In this document: positions 1-12,300 of the stretch, one piece after another
Layout of the letters: the number at the start of each line of letters is the position of its first letter
Position numbering within the stretch: position 1 is the stretch's first letter
Assembly (NCBI RefSeq): GCF_003254395.2
Contig: NC_037653.1
Location: 4,833,783-4,897,782 of the forward strand
DNA length: 64,000 nucleotides
From: Apis mellifera
Lineage: Eukaryota > Arthropoda > Insecta > Hymenoptera > Apidae
Direction: 5' to 3'
Translations under genes and position numbers: made by a program
Notes under the pieces: generated by a model
The model's input: the letters and a program-made list of their open reading frames with translations, nothing else
Told to the model about the DNA's origin: nothing
Database searches by the model: none

Positions 1-2
1 AT

Positions 3-251
3 ACGAAAGTTGCACAAACCCAAACGCAATTATCAAATCCTCTCATTGTAGCCATAAGCACTTTTGTTACTATAGCAATTGTATTTATGATGACCGTTCT
101 GTTCTTACCGAAATTTACTCAACTTGATGTACTTCCCGAGCGAAATATTCAAGATGATTTCTTTTATCTAACAAATATAGTTACGAATGCTACTGAACGT
201 AATAATTTTTTAGATAAATTTATAAATCATTATATAAATTTTGTTAAATAA
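3..251 (+). CDS. 3' terminal exon of an unrecognised membrane protein (partial)
   Basis: The reading frame is open from the window edge (first full codon at position 3) to the TAA at 249-251, giving 82 residues of a C-terminus. It contains one strongly hydrophobic stretch (about residues 13-36, around STFVTIAIVFMMTVLFLP) and then a polar tail with an N-A-T glycosylation-type sequon. A single-pass or last-pass membrane protein is the simplest reading. I do not recognise the family. Base composition is clearly less AT-rich than the DNA after the stop, which supports real coding sequence. The start and any upstream exons lie outside the window, so the side of the membrane on which the tail sits cannot be decided. 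Confidence 0.6.
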   Translation, partial: TKVAQTQTQLSNPLIVAISTFVTIAIVFMMTVLFLPKFTQLDVLPERNIQDDFFYLTNIVTNATERNNFLDKFINHYINFVK

Positions 252-1013
252 TTCATAATAAAAATAATGCAATAATAAGATAAATATATAATAACTAAAT
301 AAAATTTATAATAAATTTATTATATATAAGAAAAAAAATGTAAACTTAATTTGTAAAAAAATGCTATATTATTTTAGATTATATCTTATATTTTAAATTT
401 AGCTATTAAATTATAATATATAAAATAAAATAAAACTAAACAATATGACAAAATATATTCATAACATCTATTTAATTATATTATTTGTTATTAGTTAGAT
501 AAATTTAACAAAAACAACATTGAGCTAAACAAAACAATTCTTAATTAATAACATTATATAATATTTCTAATTTTGTTCTTAAAAAATGTTTTACAATTAT
601 TTATTTTTGTACATAAATATTAATAAAATTATGTGTAGTATATATATAACTAGAGATATACTCGAAATAATACAACATTAAACATCTACAATATAAAAAT
701 CTATAAATATTGTGCATTTTTGTAATTCTAATTACAATAGAGAAAATAGGAATAAATTATTTTGTGTGATCTATTTGAGGAATGTATGTGTATGTAATTA
801 CATTCAAAAATTATTTAAATTTGTAAAAAAGATGTTTTCAAAGGTACTTTTCAAACTTTCCTGTATATATGTTATGTATTATAAAAGTATAGTTGAATAT
901 ATTTTATGATCTGTACAATATGAAATATACATAAAAAGGAAGGCACACTTTAGAATAATACCTGTAAGCTCATTATTCATTTTACATGTCTATTTTTTTT
1001 TTTTTTTTTTTTA
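252..1013. other. 3' UTRs and spacer between convergent genes
   Basis: Very AT-rich, with no coding signal that I trust. It holds the 3' UTR of the upstream plus-strand gene and, on the minus strand, the 3' UTR of the TBC1D10-like gene. A run of about 20 T (990-1012) lies directly beside the TBC gene stop codon. A 65-codon open frame at 712-909 has no domain and AT-driven composition. Confidence 0.6.
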
Positions 1014-2325
1014 TCAATCTGTCCGATTAACAGTAGAAAAAGATGTTTGTTCTGTTGTTTTCCGCTTTAACATTACTTGACGTTGATGTTCGTATTCAAA
1101 ATCTTCTTCAGTTATATTTAATTTTCGAATCTACGATATTATAATGAATTTATCTAATAGTATATATATATAGAAAAAAAAGCGAAATATTTTACCTGAT
1201 GAACTAAAGCTTCTTCTTCCATAATATGTTGAGGAGGATTTCTTAATACTTGAAGAGTTTCATAAACTGTTGGACAATGTTTAGTAAGAGATGTACGACC
1301 TAAGCTGCCTTTTAATAAAACTAGTCCAACTTTAAAGATAATTTTGACACCTTCACAAAGAAACATATCCCATATTCGTAAAATACTTTCCCAAGGCAGT
1401 GTTCGTGTATAAACACATAAGAACCATTCAGTCATATATAAAATTGGTTCCATCTTTTGTTTCTTCTAAAATGATTATGAAAAATATAGGTACATTTTAA
1501 TTTCTAATTATGTATAAAACAATCTACTAACCAGATGTTTGTAAGCAATAGGAGATACTCTTTTTAAAAGAGCAAATAAAATATCTCCATCTCGTAACAA
1601 TGTTTCCATTCCTTGACTATAATACCCAATCAAATACTTATCACATATTGCAACAAGACACCAAAATGCTTGTACTGCTGGCATATGCATTAATAAAAAT
1701 GCTGCAATAGGTGCTTGGGCTTGACAATAACCAACTTTACTATTTAAAATAGAATAAGCTTTCAATACTTTAAACAATTCTTCTTGCCCAGGAGCTTCTC
1801 CAATAAACATTATATGATGTGGAAATTGGCGATGAAGATCTTTTTTAATATCATCAATATATTTTGGATCACCAGATCGTTCCACCAATTCTTCAAATAA
1901 ATTTGGATTCGTATCCATTAACAATTGACCTCCACAAAGATTTAGCCATGCACGAAGCCTTACTGAAGGTGGAATACCCTTTCTGCATCTTTCTCTGACT
2001 TTACGATAATTTGTATTCATAAAATAACTCCAATTATTTAACATTTGAATCCATTTTCGTTCCCTTCTTAGCATTACCTCTGGTGGTAAACCTTGTTTAT
2101 TGAGACTAATATTGTAAACATTAAACATATTTTAATATAAATCATATAAATATTTTCAAATATCTTAACTATTATATTAACATATATACTATATATATAT
2201 TTTTTGTATTACCTATCAGAGCTACAATTGGAATCTTGAAGAAAACCATGTCGATCAATTTTAGATCCTTCAAACTTATCACTTTCAGTTTCTGCATCCC
2301 CATTATGTGATCCTGAGGACGCCAT
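1014..2325 (-). CDS. wkd: TBC1 domain Rab GTPase-activating protein, TBC1D10/whacked type
   Basis: Four coding exons read on the minus strand: 2325-2213, 2105-1532, 1465-1196 and 1130-1014 (357 residues). Start ATG at 2325-2323, stop TGA at 1016-1014. The TBC domain covers about residues 85-305. It begins at RKGIPPSVRLRAW, contains the arginine-finger motif IKKDLHR and the glutamine-finger motif YCQAQ, and continues with LYMTEWFLC and LRIWDMFLCEGVK, all close to vertebrate TBC1D10A. Family role: accelerates GTP hydrolysis by Rab GTPases; Drosophila whacked acts in tracheal lumen and membrane traffic. Both catalytic finger residues are present, so the enzyme should be active. The internal donor after exon 2 is GTTAGT. 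The short C-terminal tail resembles the insect form and not the longer vertebrate one. Which Rab is the substrate cannot be read from sequence. Confidence 0.9.
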
Positions 2326-2917
2326 AGCATTTTTCTAATTGTCTAAAATAAAATATTTAAAAACTTTTATACAATGTTATTATTTTTAAAAAATTATATT
2401 TTAATTAAAAAAATTTAATTTATTATACATAAATATATATTGCTTAAACATTTTTATTTCTAAATATATATATGAAATATCATGTATCAAATAATATTCA
2501 ATATTATTATTAATATAATTATATATTTAAAAATAATAAATAAAAAATAAATAATTATAATAATTTTAAAATATTAATTTTAAAATTTGTTATAAGTATT
2601 TTATCAAATATTTTCAAAATATGTTTTGTATATAAAATAAATGTCAATAACTATTAATATTTTTTTCACTTACGATATTAAAACCAAATAAGAAAAGAAA
2701 ACATCTCAGCTTTTTAGAATTGACAGTTGACAGTTAGACATCAATGAGTTCAAAAAATAACACAATAACATAATCATAGTTTAAGATATCAATACTTCAT
2801 ATATTGCTCAATAAAATAGTGTTTTGTAACGCCCAAAATGCTCGTATAACGAATTATAATCATTTATACGTGTCAAGTATCTTGTTTCCACTTGATAACT
2901 AATATAAACACATTGTC

Positions 2918-2967
<50 letters not shown>
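2918..2967. repeat. (TA)n microsatellite
   Basis: About 50 bases of alternating TA with one TG interruption, in the divergent spacer upstream of the TBC1D10-like gene. Confidence 0.9.
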
Positions 2968-2970
<3 letters not shown>

Positions 2971-3618
2971 CACAATTATTTATTTTCACATTATCACATT
3001 ATGAAAAATAAAAAAAATCGAGTGAATTAACATTACTTACCATCGATGATGCGTAAAAGTGTGATATATAAAATCTCGAAAGAATATATTATGCATCGCT
3101 TTAAATTATCGATATTTTACTTTTATCATTCATATACGTCAATTATAATCTATATATATATATATATATATAAGTTAAAATTGATTATTATATATATATT
3201 ACAGCAAATATAGCGAAATTTTTTTATTTCTAAATGTAACTATCACATACTTTATATTAATTGGATAGTTCCGTTCATTTATTTACAGTTATCCAATAGT
3301 AAAAAAGAATTAAAAGCAATGAAACTATATCTTAAATAGCATAATGAATATAATTATAAATATAGGTATAGTTAAAATCTCATCTCTTATTAAAAAAAAT
3401 TTACTAAAATAAAGAAAAATAAAATTTAAATAATATTAAACTAACAATAAATAATTAAAAAATGAAATATTTTTGAGTTTGTTATTATATATATATATTA
3501 TTATATATATGTATAAATATTTATATTTTCAATCTTGCATAAATTTTTTAAGAAAACAAAATGAATTTGATTGAAAAATTATTTTGATAATTACATTTAT
3601 AATTATATTATAATTATA

Positions 3619-3619
<1 letters not shown>

Positions 3620-3657
<38 letters not shown>
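3620..3657. repeat. (TA)n microsatellite
   Basis: Alternating TA tract of about 36 bases, roughly 200 bases upstream of the Sen54 start codon. Confidence 0.9.
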
Positions 3658-3663
<6 letters not shown>

Positions 3664-3859
3664 TATATATATAAATATATCTTCTAAATTTTTATTTAAT
3701 AGAAATTTAGATTTTATATTTAATTACACAATTTAAAAAAATTTCATAAATACTTTAAATCATTTTTTAACAATACACATAATAAATCAATGAACTTTAT
3801 CAAATGAGTGATTGAATTTAAATATATTTTAAAATTGTGCTAAAAGAAACAGCAGAATC

Positions 3860-6731
3860 ATGACAGAAGGAACAAAAAGTATTCCTATTAATATGTTAAC
3901 GTAAGTTTTTAATAATATAAATTTGATTATTTTTTTTAATAATTTCTTTTATATAAGGTTAATGTAATATATTTTATAAATTGATATCTTTCAGGGCAGA
4001 GGAATTGTTAGAAAATAAAGGTTTGAAATATAATGCATGGAATGAATATGAAAAATCAGTTAAAACTCTTCCAAAGTCTGAAATGAAACAATTTGAACCA
4101 AATAATTCATGGCTTCAAAATATGCAAATTGAAAAGGGTATTATAACTAGAAAAAATTTAATAGCCATAGAAAGAGTAGATCGCATTTCTCAGTTAGCTA
4201 GTGCAGAATGGTTACCTGCACAAAAAAGAGCAAAAGTAAAAAAATATTCTGGTCAAGATTGGAGTAGTTTTGGTTTGGAAAAAAGTGGTATCTTGTATTT
4301 AATACCAGAAGAAGCATTATTTCTTCTAGAAACTGTATGTTATTCCAAAATAATTATTTTTATAAAGTAATAATGTTTATAAAAATTATTTTCAAATAAC
4401 AATAAAAAAAGTAAAATATTATTCTATTTTAGAATTGTTTAGAACTTACATGGAATGATGTATCATTATCTATTCAACAAGCCTATGAACTTTTAATTGA
4501 TAATATTGAATGTTCATTGGAAGAATATAGAGTTTATAGTCAATTGATACGACATGGTTATCGTATACAACGATTTGTTTATAATTCAGAAAAGAATGCA
4601 AAAAGTGATGAAAATTCTAGTAAAAAACGCAAAGTTATTGTTGAACCTGAAAATGGTCTTTGGATGACTGATATTCAAGAACAAAATAAAGATTATATAA
4701 ATATACATAATAGTAAAAAATCTGTTAATGATATAAAAGAAATTGATACAAATATTAACAATTTTTCCATAAAAATTTATCAAGATACAACAGAAGATAA
4801 AAATATATTAAATAGTGTCTATGAAGTCATAGAAAATCTTCTTTGTTCAGTAGAAAATATTGAAACTCAATCTACAAATTTTGAATATCAAAACAATACA
4901 AAAAAAGAAAAAAAGTTGGATACTAACTTAAATATAAATGAAGATAAAAGGAAACAAAAATCCAAAGTAGAAATTATATCAGATGAGACTTTATTAAGTA
5001 ATATCAGAATTGTTACAAATCAAATGAATGATTATATAAAAAAAAATAATGTATCAACAAATTGGCGAGCATCGCGTATACAACGTAATGTTAAATTAGT
5101 ACCTAGAAGAACAGATAAATTATCAACTACTGATATTTTAGATCCTAATATTAAAAATTCTGAATGCTGTTCAAAAAAACATAAATTTAAGAAATCAAAA
5201 CATGAGGTATAATATTTATAATTTTTAATATTGTATAATATTAATAATATTAATAATATTAATAATATTGTATAATAAATAAATTAATATTAAAATATTA
5301 ATGTTAAGAAAATTTATAATTTTTTTTTAATTAGGTAATAGAATTATCTGATGATGAAATTCAAGAGATACCAAAACCAATTACACGAATGGATTTATTA
5401 AATTTAATTCCAAATATTGCATTTCAATCAGTGATTACAGTAAAAATATCAAGAGGTTACATACCACATAGTATTAAACCTCTTAAAACAATTTATCATT
5501 ATGAAAGTGCAAAATTAAAAAATTTACAACAAGTAGATAAAAAATTACGATCTGGTCAAAATAATATATATAATAATGCAAATAATAATGCAGTTCAAAA
5601 TGCACATCAATACAATATTTCTATAAGCAACAACAGTAATAAAAGAAATATATTAGATCATAACTTAGAAACAAATGTACACAATGTTATTATGCAAAAT
5701 TATTTTTCCATGCAACATGAACATTATACAAATTTTAATTCTAATTATATATATAATAAATCGCCTTATACATATAGTAGAAATCTATATTGGCGAAATG
5801 CGTTTCAAAATGTATTTGTTGCTCTTGATAATCGTAATACTGTTCATCATAATAGATTTACATCAATGCAAATGAACAATTTATTAATACCAAATATGAG
5901 TAATAACGTAATTAGAGATTTCTTTACTCGAAATCAATTTTATCACAATTATCATCAAAATTTCTTACCGTTAAGAAAATTGTATCATCAAAGAATTATA
6001 GAAAATACATCGATTCGCTGTAGCATAGCTGGAAATCTATCAGTTTCAGATTCATGTCAGAGGAATTGGTCACAAAGCCATTATAAAAATACAAATACAA
6101 TATCAAATTCTAATGATGAAGTCTATCAATCATCATTTAAGATATTACCAGGAGCATCATCATGGTTAGAATTAAAAACTAAATGGCTTGAAATAAAAAC
6201 AATTACTATTGAAGATGAAGATATAGGAAAGGAAGTAATTGAAGATTGTAATGAAATACAAGTAGTTGGACAATTACGCAGTCCTCTTGTTGGATCAAAA
6301 AATGCAAATAGTCTTGAAGAAGTTTTTAATAAACTTAAAATAATTAAATCTGCACCAGAAAAAATTGTAAGAAAAAAGAAAAATAAATATAAAATTTCAT
6401 ACAATGTTTATTCTAATACACAAACTTATAGAAAAGCAAATCCTGGTCTTCCACACTATAGAATAATTGTAATAAGGTAATTTATTTTTACTATTCATAT
6501 TATTCATACTATTCATACTATTCAAAGAATATTAAAAATTTATTAAAAGTTCATTCATAAAATTAATCATGTTTTGTTTTTTGTTTTAGACAAGATGATT
6601 CATTTATACAACCAATTGAATTGCATCGTTTAATGCAAGAAGCAGAAAGTGTACCAATATTATTAGCATGTGTTTCTATGTCAATTTCATATATTCAACC
6701 AGGATATATATCTATACCTAATTTAACATAA
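3860..6731 (+). CDS. Tsen54: tRNA-splicing endonuclease subunit Sen54
   Basis: Five coding exons: 3860-3900, 3995-4334, 4433-5206, 5335-6476 and 6590-6731 (812 residues). The Sen54 N-terminal domain is at about residues 40-165. It shows a basic segment ending in SAEWLPAQKRAKVKKYSGQ and the family hallmark YLIPEEALFLLE, then LSIQQAYELL. The last exon, with YRIIVIRQDD and IPILLA-like strands, matches the C-terminal endonuclease-fold half. Sen54 is the structural partner of the Sen2 catalytic subunit in the nuclear complex that removes tRNA introns; it has no active site of its own. Vertebrate Sen54 is about 525 residues. The extra length here is a lysine/asparagine-rich linker in exon 3 and an Asn/His/Tyr-rich low-complexity stretch at about residues 455-595 in exon 4. 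The start codon is followed by a short 14-codon first exon with a canonical GTAAGT donor. Confidence 0.9.
5235..5270. repeat. Short tandem repeat of a 9-base AT unit
   Basis: Four near-perfect tandem copies of the unit TTAATAATA in the third intron of Sen54. Confidence 0.8.
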
Positions 6732-7147
6732 TTAAAATAAAATATTTCAATATGCAATATATAATTAAGTAATATTTAATCTTTTTTTCTATTTATTTTT
6801 ATATAAAATAGAAATAATTAAAAAATATATTATATATACAAAACAAAAGAGAGTTAATTAACTTAATCATTACATACTACAAGCATTTATATTATATTAT
6901 TAGCAATATATTAAAAAATAATATATTGAATAATATTTACTTTGTAATAATAATTGATATTTTACAAACCTTATTTATAAATTTTATATTTATTTATATT
7001 TAAAATAAAATTTTCAGGTAATATATTAAATAATACATAAATTATATATATTTCGTACTTTATTATAAACATTTCAAACAACATTTCACGTTGTAGAAAT
7101 TATTTTTAGTTTATTTTTTATATTAAATCTTCTTAATAATCATGAAA
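6732..7147. other. Tail-to-tail spacer between Sen54 and eIF2-gamma
   Basis: Only 416 bases separate the two stop codons, all AT-rich and without a gene. The 3' UTRs of the two convergent transcripts must end within it or overlap. Confidence 0.6.
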
Positions 7148-9342
7148 TTATTTTCGATCTATAACTGGTTCTATAGTTTGTCCACCACAAATTTGACCCC
7201 AACCAATTAAACGCCAATGTTTTTCAACACGACGTGATAATGCAATTTTTTCGTCAATTTCTGTACATACAGGATTCGTTAAACTAATTTTAGCTAAATC
7301 AGCACGCGTAGCTAATACACGACCTCCAGTACTTAATGATCCAATATTTACTAGTAGGACCTCATTTCTCGATAATTTTGGTACCTATTATCAAATATTT
7401 TACAATTATAAAAAAAATATTTTAATATAATATTTTTATTGTATTATTTATTATTAACATAATTATTACCCTTGCTCCTTTCTTATCACCCTCAGTTCTG
7501 ACTCCTAACAATCGTTTAAGAAGATAATATGATATTTCAAGTTCAATAAAAATTTTAGGTAGAGCTCCTACAGCTCCTAAAATTTGACCCACTAAACGAT
7601 CAGCTCGACATAATGTTGGTTCAATTTTTGTTCCGACACCTTAAAATTTATTGTTTATATATTATCAATTTTTTTTTATTTTTATAATATATATTCTTCA
7701 AATATATTTTTTATATATATTTTTTTTATAATATTTAAATTTATTTACCAATAAGACCTCCAGGAACAGCAAATTGAAGTTCATTTTGTTCAGCAAATAA
7801 TGACACTATCCGTGAAAAAATGGGTCGACAAGTCAATTTTCCTTCACTATCTTTCGATACTAATCCAGGGCGGACTTCAATTTCCATACCCACCTAAAAA
7901 ATAGAAATAAATGAAATTATATTTATATAATAAATAAAATTAAAAAATATATTTATAACATACTTTTAATACTCCTCTTAAAATACTTCCTCCAGCAACA
8001 CCACCTTTCAAATCATCTACTTCACAACCAGGCTTATTTACGTCAAATGATCGAATTACAATTAATCTCGGTTCTGAAGTGAAATCTCTTAAAGGTACTG
8101 GAATTTTCTTTGTAATATATTCACATAAGACTTCAATATTATATTTAAGTTGTGCGGAAATTGGTATTACAGGTGCTCCTTCAGCTACTGTACCTAATTT
8201 AGAAAAAAAATAATTTATTTAATAACATAACATAAAATAAAAATATTGTTTAAAATTAGTATTGAAATGGAAATACCTTGTACAAATTTTAAAATTTGTT
8301 CATATTGCTCTTTTGCTTGAGCTTCCTTTACTAAATCTATTTTATTTTGTAAAATTACAATATGTTTTAGTTTCATAATTTCAATAGCAGCCAAATGTTC
8401 TGATGTTTGAGGCTGAGGACATGATTCATTGCCAGCTATAAATATTTACTGATTTTAATATTTTAAATAATTATTAATAAATGTAAATATGATGTAATAA
8501 AATTTTAATTATATACCAATTAAAAGTAATGCCGCATCCATGACAGCTGCTCCATTCAACATAGTTGCCATAAGAATATCATGACCTGGACAATCAACAA
8601 AGGATACATGACGTACAAGTTGAAATCGTCCAGAGCAAACTGGTCGTAAACAAGGAAATGAATCATCTTTGCTTGATCCTCCAGATATATAACATCCTGG
8701 TCTTGGACATTTCTCATTATCACATTTATAAATTTTTGCATTTGCATATCCTGAAACAAATAAATTAAAAAAAATTGTGACATTACTTTAAAATATTTTT
8801 ATTTTAATTTTATTTTAATAAAATATTTTTTTTTATTATTATTATTGATGAATGAATAAATAAAATTAGAAGAATTAGAATTAATTACTAGAATTAATCA
8901 TAAGAAATAAATATATTAATTATAATTGATATAATAATATACATTTATTTATTATATTGAAAAAAACATTTTTTTTAAATGATTTAAAATTGTTTAGAAT
9001 TTAGTTAAAACATAAAATATTTATAAAATTAAAATTAATTTATAAAATTAAAATTTATTTAATGTCAAAATATGAATAAAATTAGTTTAATATATTAATT
9101 TTTTTTTTATAAAAAAATATAATTTCTAAAAATTATTTTCTTGTTTTTAATATGTTAATATGTTCTTAGTTCTTAATATATTTTTTAAATAGTATAAATC
9201 ATGTATTAAATATTTATGATTTTAATTATTAATATATTAAAGATTCTGCTTTCAAATACTTTTGTAAGTGTACGTGTATATATATATATATATATATTAA
9301 ATAATTAAAATTTATTAAGTAGAATTAACTAGAATTAATTAG

Positions 9343-9382
<40 letters not shown>

Positions 9383-12300
9383 TTTATTAACTAGAATTAA
9401 TTAGAATTAATTAGAATTATTATAAAAACACAAAATAAAATTGTATTAAAATATCTTATCAAATATTATATTTTTAATTAATAATTTTTATAATTTAATC
9501 GTGTGAATTAAGGAAAAAATTATATGCTATATTTAGCAAAATGATATTTTTAATATATTATTATAGTTTCACAGAAACATCATAAATAATTATATATAAA
9601 TATAAAATAAAACTTTGATACAAAAGTTATTAATGATGTATAATGATGTATAACATTATTGAAATTTATGATTTATATGTAATTTCATATTTAAAAGATG
9701 TAAATATATGTATGTAAATATATTAATGCAATTTATTGCTACAGTATTAAATTGCCATGATGTTTTTTAAACTAGTAGTAACTATATAATCATTTTATAA
9801 CAGAAATAATTATCTTTTAATTTTAATTGATATTTTCTTAATAAATAGTAAGTGTTCATATTAAAATTAAACATATTTGATTATAAAAAATTTTATATTG
9901 ATAATAACAGACATATGTAATGTTAAGTTTATGACAACATTTATGAATATGCAAATCAATATTATTTTCATTATTTTAAATTTTTTTAACAATTCGTATC
10001 AATAAGAAAAATATTAACATATAAGGTATAACATATATATAATTACTTCTAACAAATACATATAAAATTGTAAAAATTATTACATTTTCAATATTAATTT
10101 GTTAAATATTTAAAATTTTTTTAAGTAATTATATAATCTATAAATATATACTATTCAATCATAAAATACAGAAATAATCATTAACAAAATTAATTTAATT
10201 CTAATAAAGTAGTTTTTCATTTGTCTACATCATTTTTCCGAAGATTATTAAAATAATTGAAACTATTTGCTTATACAATTTTACTTAAATATTAATACAA
10301 TAAATTTATAAAAAAAAAAACTTAAAATAAGTATCGTCTACAATTCTGAGCATCACATTTGCATAAAGTTTTATTGTTCGATGAGTCGGATTCTGATATC
10401 TCTGAGCATAATTGTACATTTTCTTGAAATTCTGGGTATACATTCAAATTTTCTTTCATTGATGCACGTTGCATTATAGAGTTTTCGCTATTCTTTGATG
10501 ATTGACACATGTAATCGAATGTAATTTCTTCGTTTTGTTTAATATCTTTCGTTGCAAACAATGCAAGTTTAGGAAGATTTGGATCAAGACAATTAATCCA
10601 AACACCATAAACTGCTAAGTTTGGATCACAAGAATGATTAATGAAATGAGAAATGTTACCATATATAGCAGCATCAACAGTATATGGACATTGTTCTTCA
10701 GATTCATTATAATCAAGATCAAATAAATATGTTCTACCAGCAGCATCATATTCTTTGCCGCGCTTTTCAGCTTCTTCATTTGTTATTACTTCTCCTACAT
10801 ATTGTGTGACAAAACTTCCTTTTTTAATTGTTTTCATAGTCTTCACACCCCATCCTCGTCCATTGGCAGTTCTGAAAATGCAGAATTGCATTTTGGTGCC
10901 ACGCTGCACTACTCGATTAATGCAATCTATGTCACAATTACATCGTTTATTACATTCATATATCGGTGTTCCAGGTGGAACTCGAATTTTATGTTTCAAA
11001 GTGTATGGACATAATCCATCATCCTGAGCAAAACAACACTTTGTTTTGGAATTACAAGTTTTGCATTCACAACCAATAGGTGGATCATCAGGTATTATGA
11101 CTCCATTACCAGGTAGATATTCTTCTATATAATAAAAATTTTGAGGTGCTCCTTCCAAATCTATTATATTCTCTACTCGTATTAATGGTTTACCTTTAGT
11201 AATAATATTCATTTCATTTTCCCAATCTTCTAAAGATTTTAACTGTTTCTTCCTTAAATCAATAATTAACATACGAAGAATATCATGTTTTATAACTTTT
11301 TCCAATTTACTATTTTTAACATATTTTTGTTTCAAAAATTTAAGTATATTAATGAACATTGTATTTGATTCAACTGAAATTGATGTTAATGTCTTTCCTC
11401 CGCGCTTAAGATAATTTAAAAATTTTTCAATATCTTGATTATTTGGATAAAAATTTACTTTTCGTTTAAAACTTTCAAGTAATTGTAATCTATTTCTCTC
11501 AAATTCTTCTAGAATATCTGAACAATTTATTAAATTTGATATAGGTTCCCAAGTATTATATTTTAAATCCCAATTTTTCCATTTGATTAAATAAGTTGGC
11601 ACACCTTTTATTTCTTTCTTTGCAAGAATTTGTTCTACTTCCCAAATATCAGTTTCTGATAACAATGTTTTCATTCCATTTTTAGTATTATGTCTTGTAT
11701 TTATATGTTTTATATCTTCTAATATAATTCTAAGCTCTTTCAATTTAACATTTTCTAAATTGCAAAACATTTTATATTTTTCAATATCACTATCAGTACA
11801 TGATTTGTTTTCTGTATTTTCCATGCTAACTTCTTGATTATCCAAATAGTCCGAATTTTTTCTGTTAATTGTTTGTTCTTCTTCTTTGTTTTGTTTAAAT
11901 AAAACATCACTATTACTGGAGTTGCTGCCATTTGATTTACTATAGAAATAATTATCATTATAATTATTTTCTTGAGGAAAAATAAATTTTTGATCAAGCT
12001 TCTGATGTTTAGTTGGTGGTTGAACATATCCTGGAGAGGCTGGTCTCTTTCCTCGTGTAGACATTTTGTTTGTGTAGCCAAGATTTGCTTCTTGTTCCCC
12101 TCTGGTACTGTCCTCTGCACGAGTGTCTGTAATGCCAAACATTTAAAGGATGTCATTCCCTCCAGTCACATTTTTCCATATTTTGTTTAACTTGTAACTA
12201 TTCCTCCCCTTTTTCTTAGTATTAATGTTATCACCTTGTACATCAAAAATCCCTTGAATCCTCTTCATTCTTCTCATTCATTTATTGAAAAATATATTTG

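Larger units (their letters stand above)
2326..3859. other. Divergent intergenic region between TBC1D10-like gene and Sen54
   Basis: No coding sequence found. The region must carry both 5' UTRs and promoters, because the genes on either side point away from each other. The less AT-rich stretches at about 2690-2880 and 3020-3130 are the best candidates for transcription start regions. Several (TA)n tracts lie here. Confidence 0.5.

Noticed and set aside
712..909. 65-codon plus-strand open frame with Cys and Tyr
   Set aside because: It lies between 3' UTRs, is AT-driven, has no splice partners or homology that I recognise, and no promoter-like context.
10755..11027. Open frames of 90 and 70 codons on the plus strand inside the Su(var)3-9 exon
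   Set aside because: They are shadows of the SET-domain coding strand, with no independent domain or composition signal.
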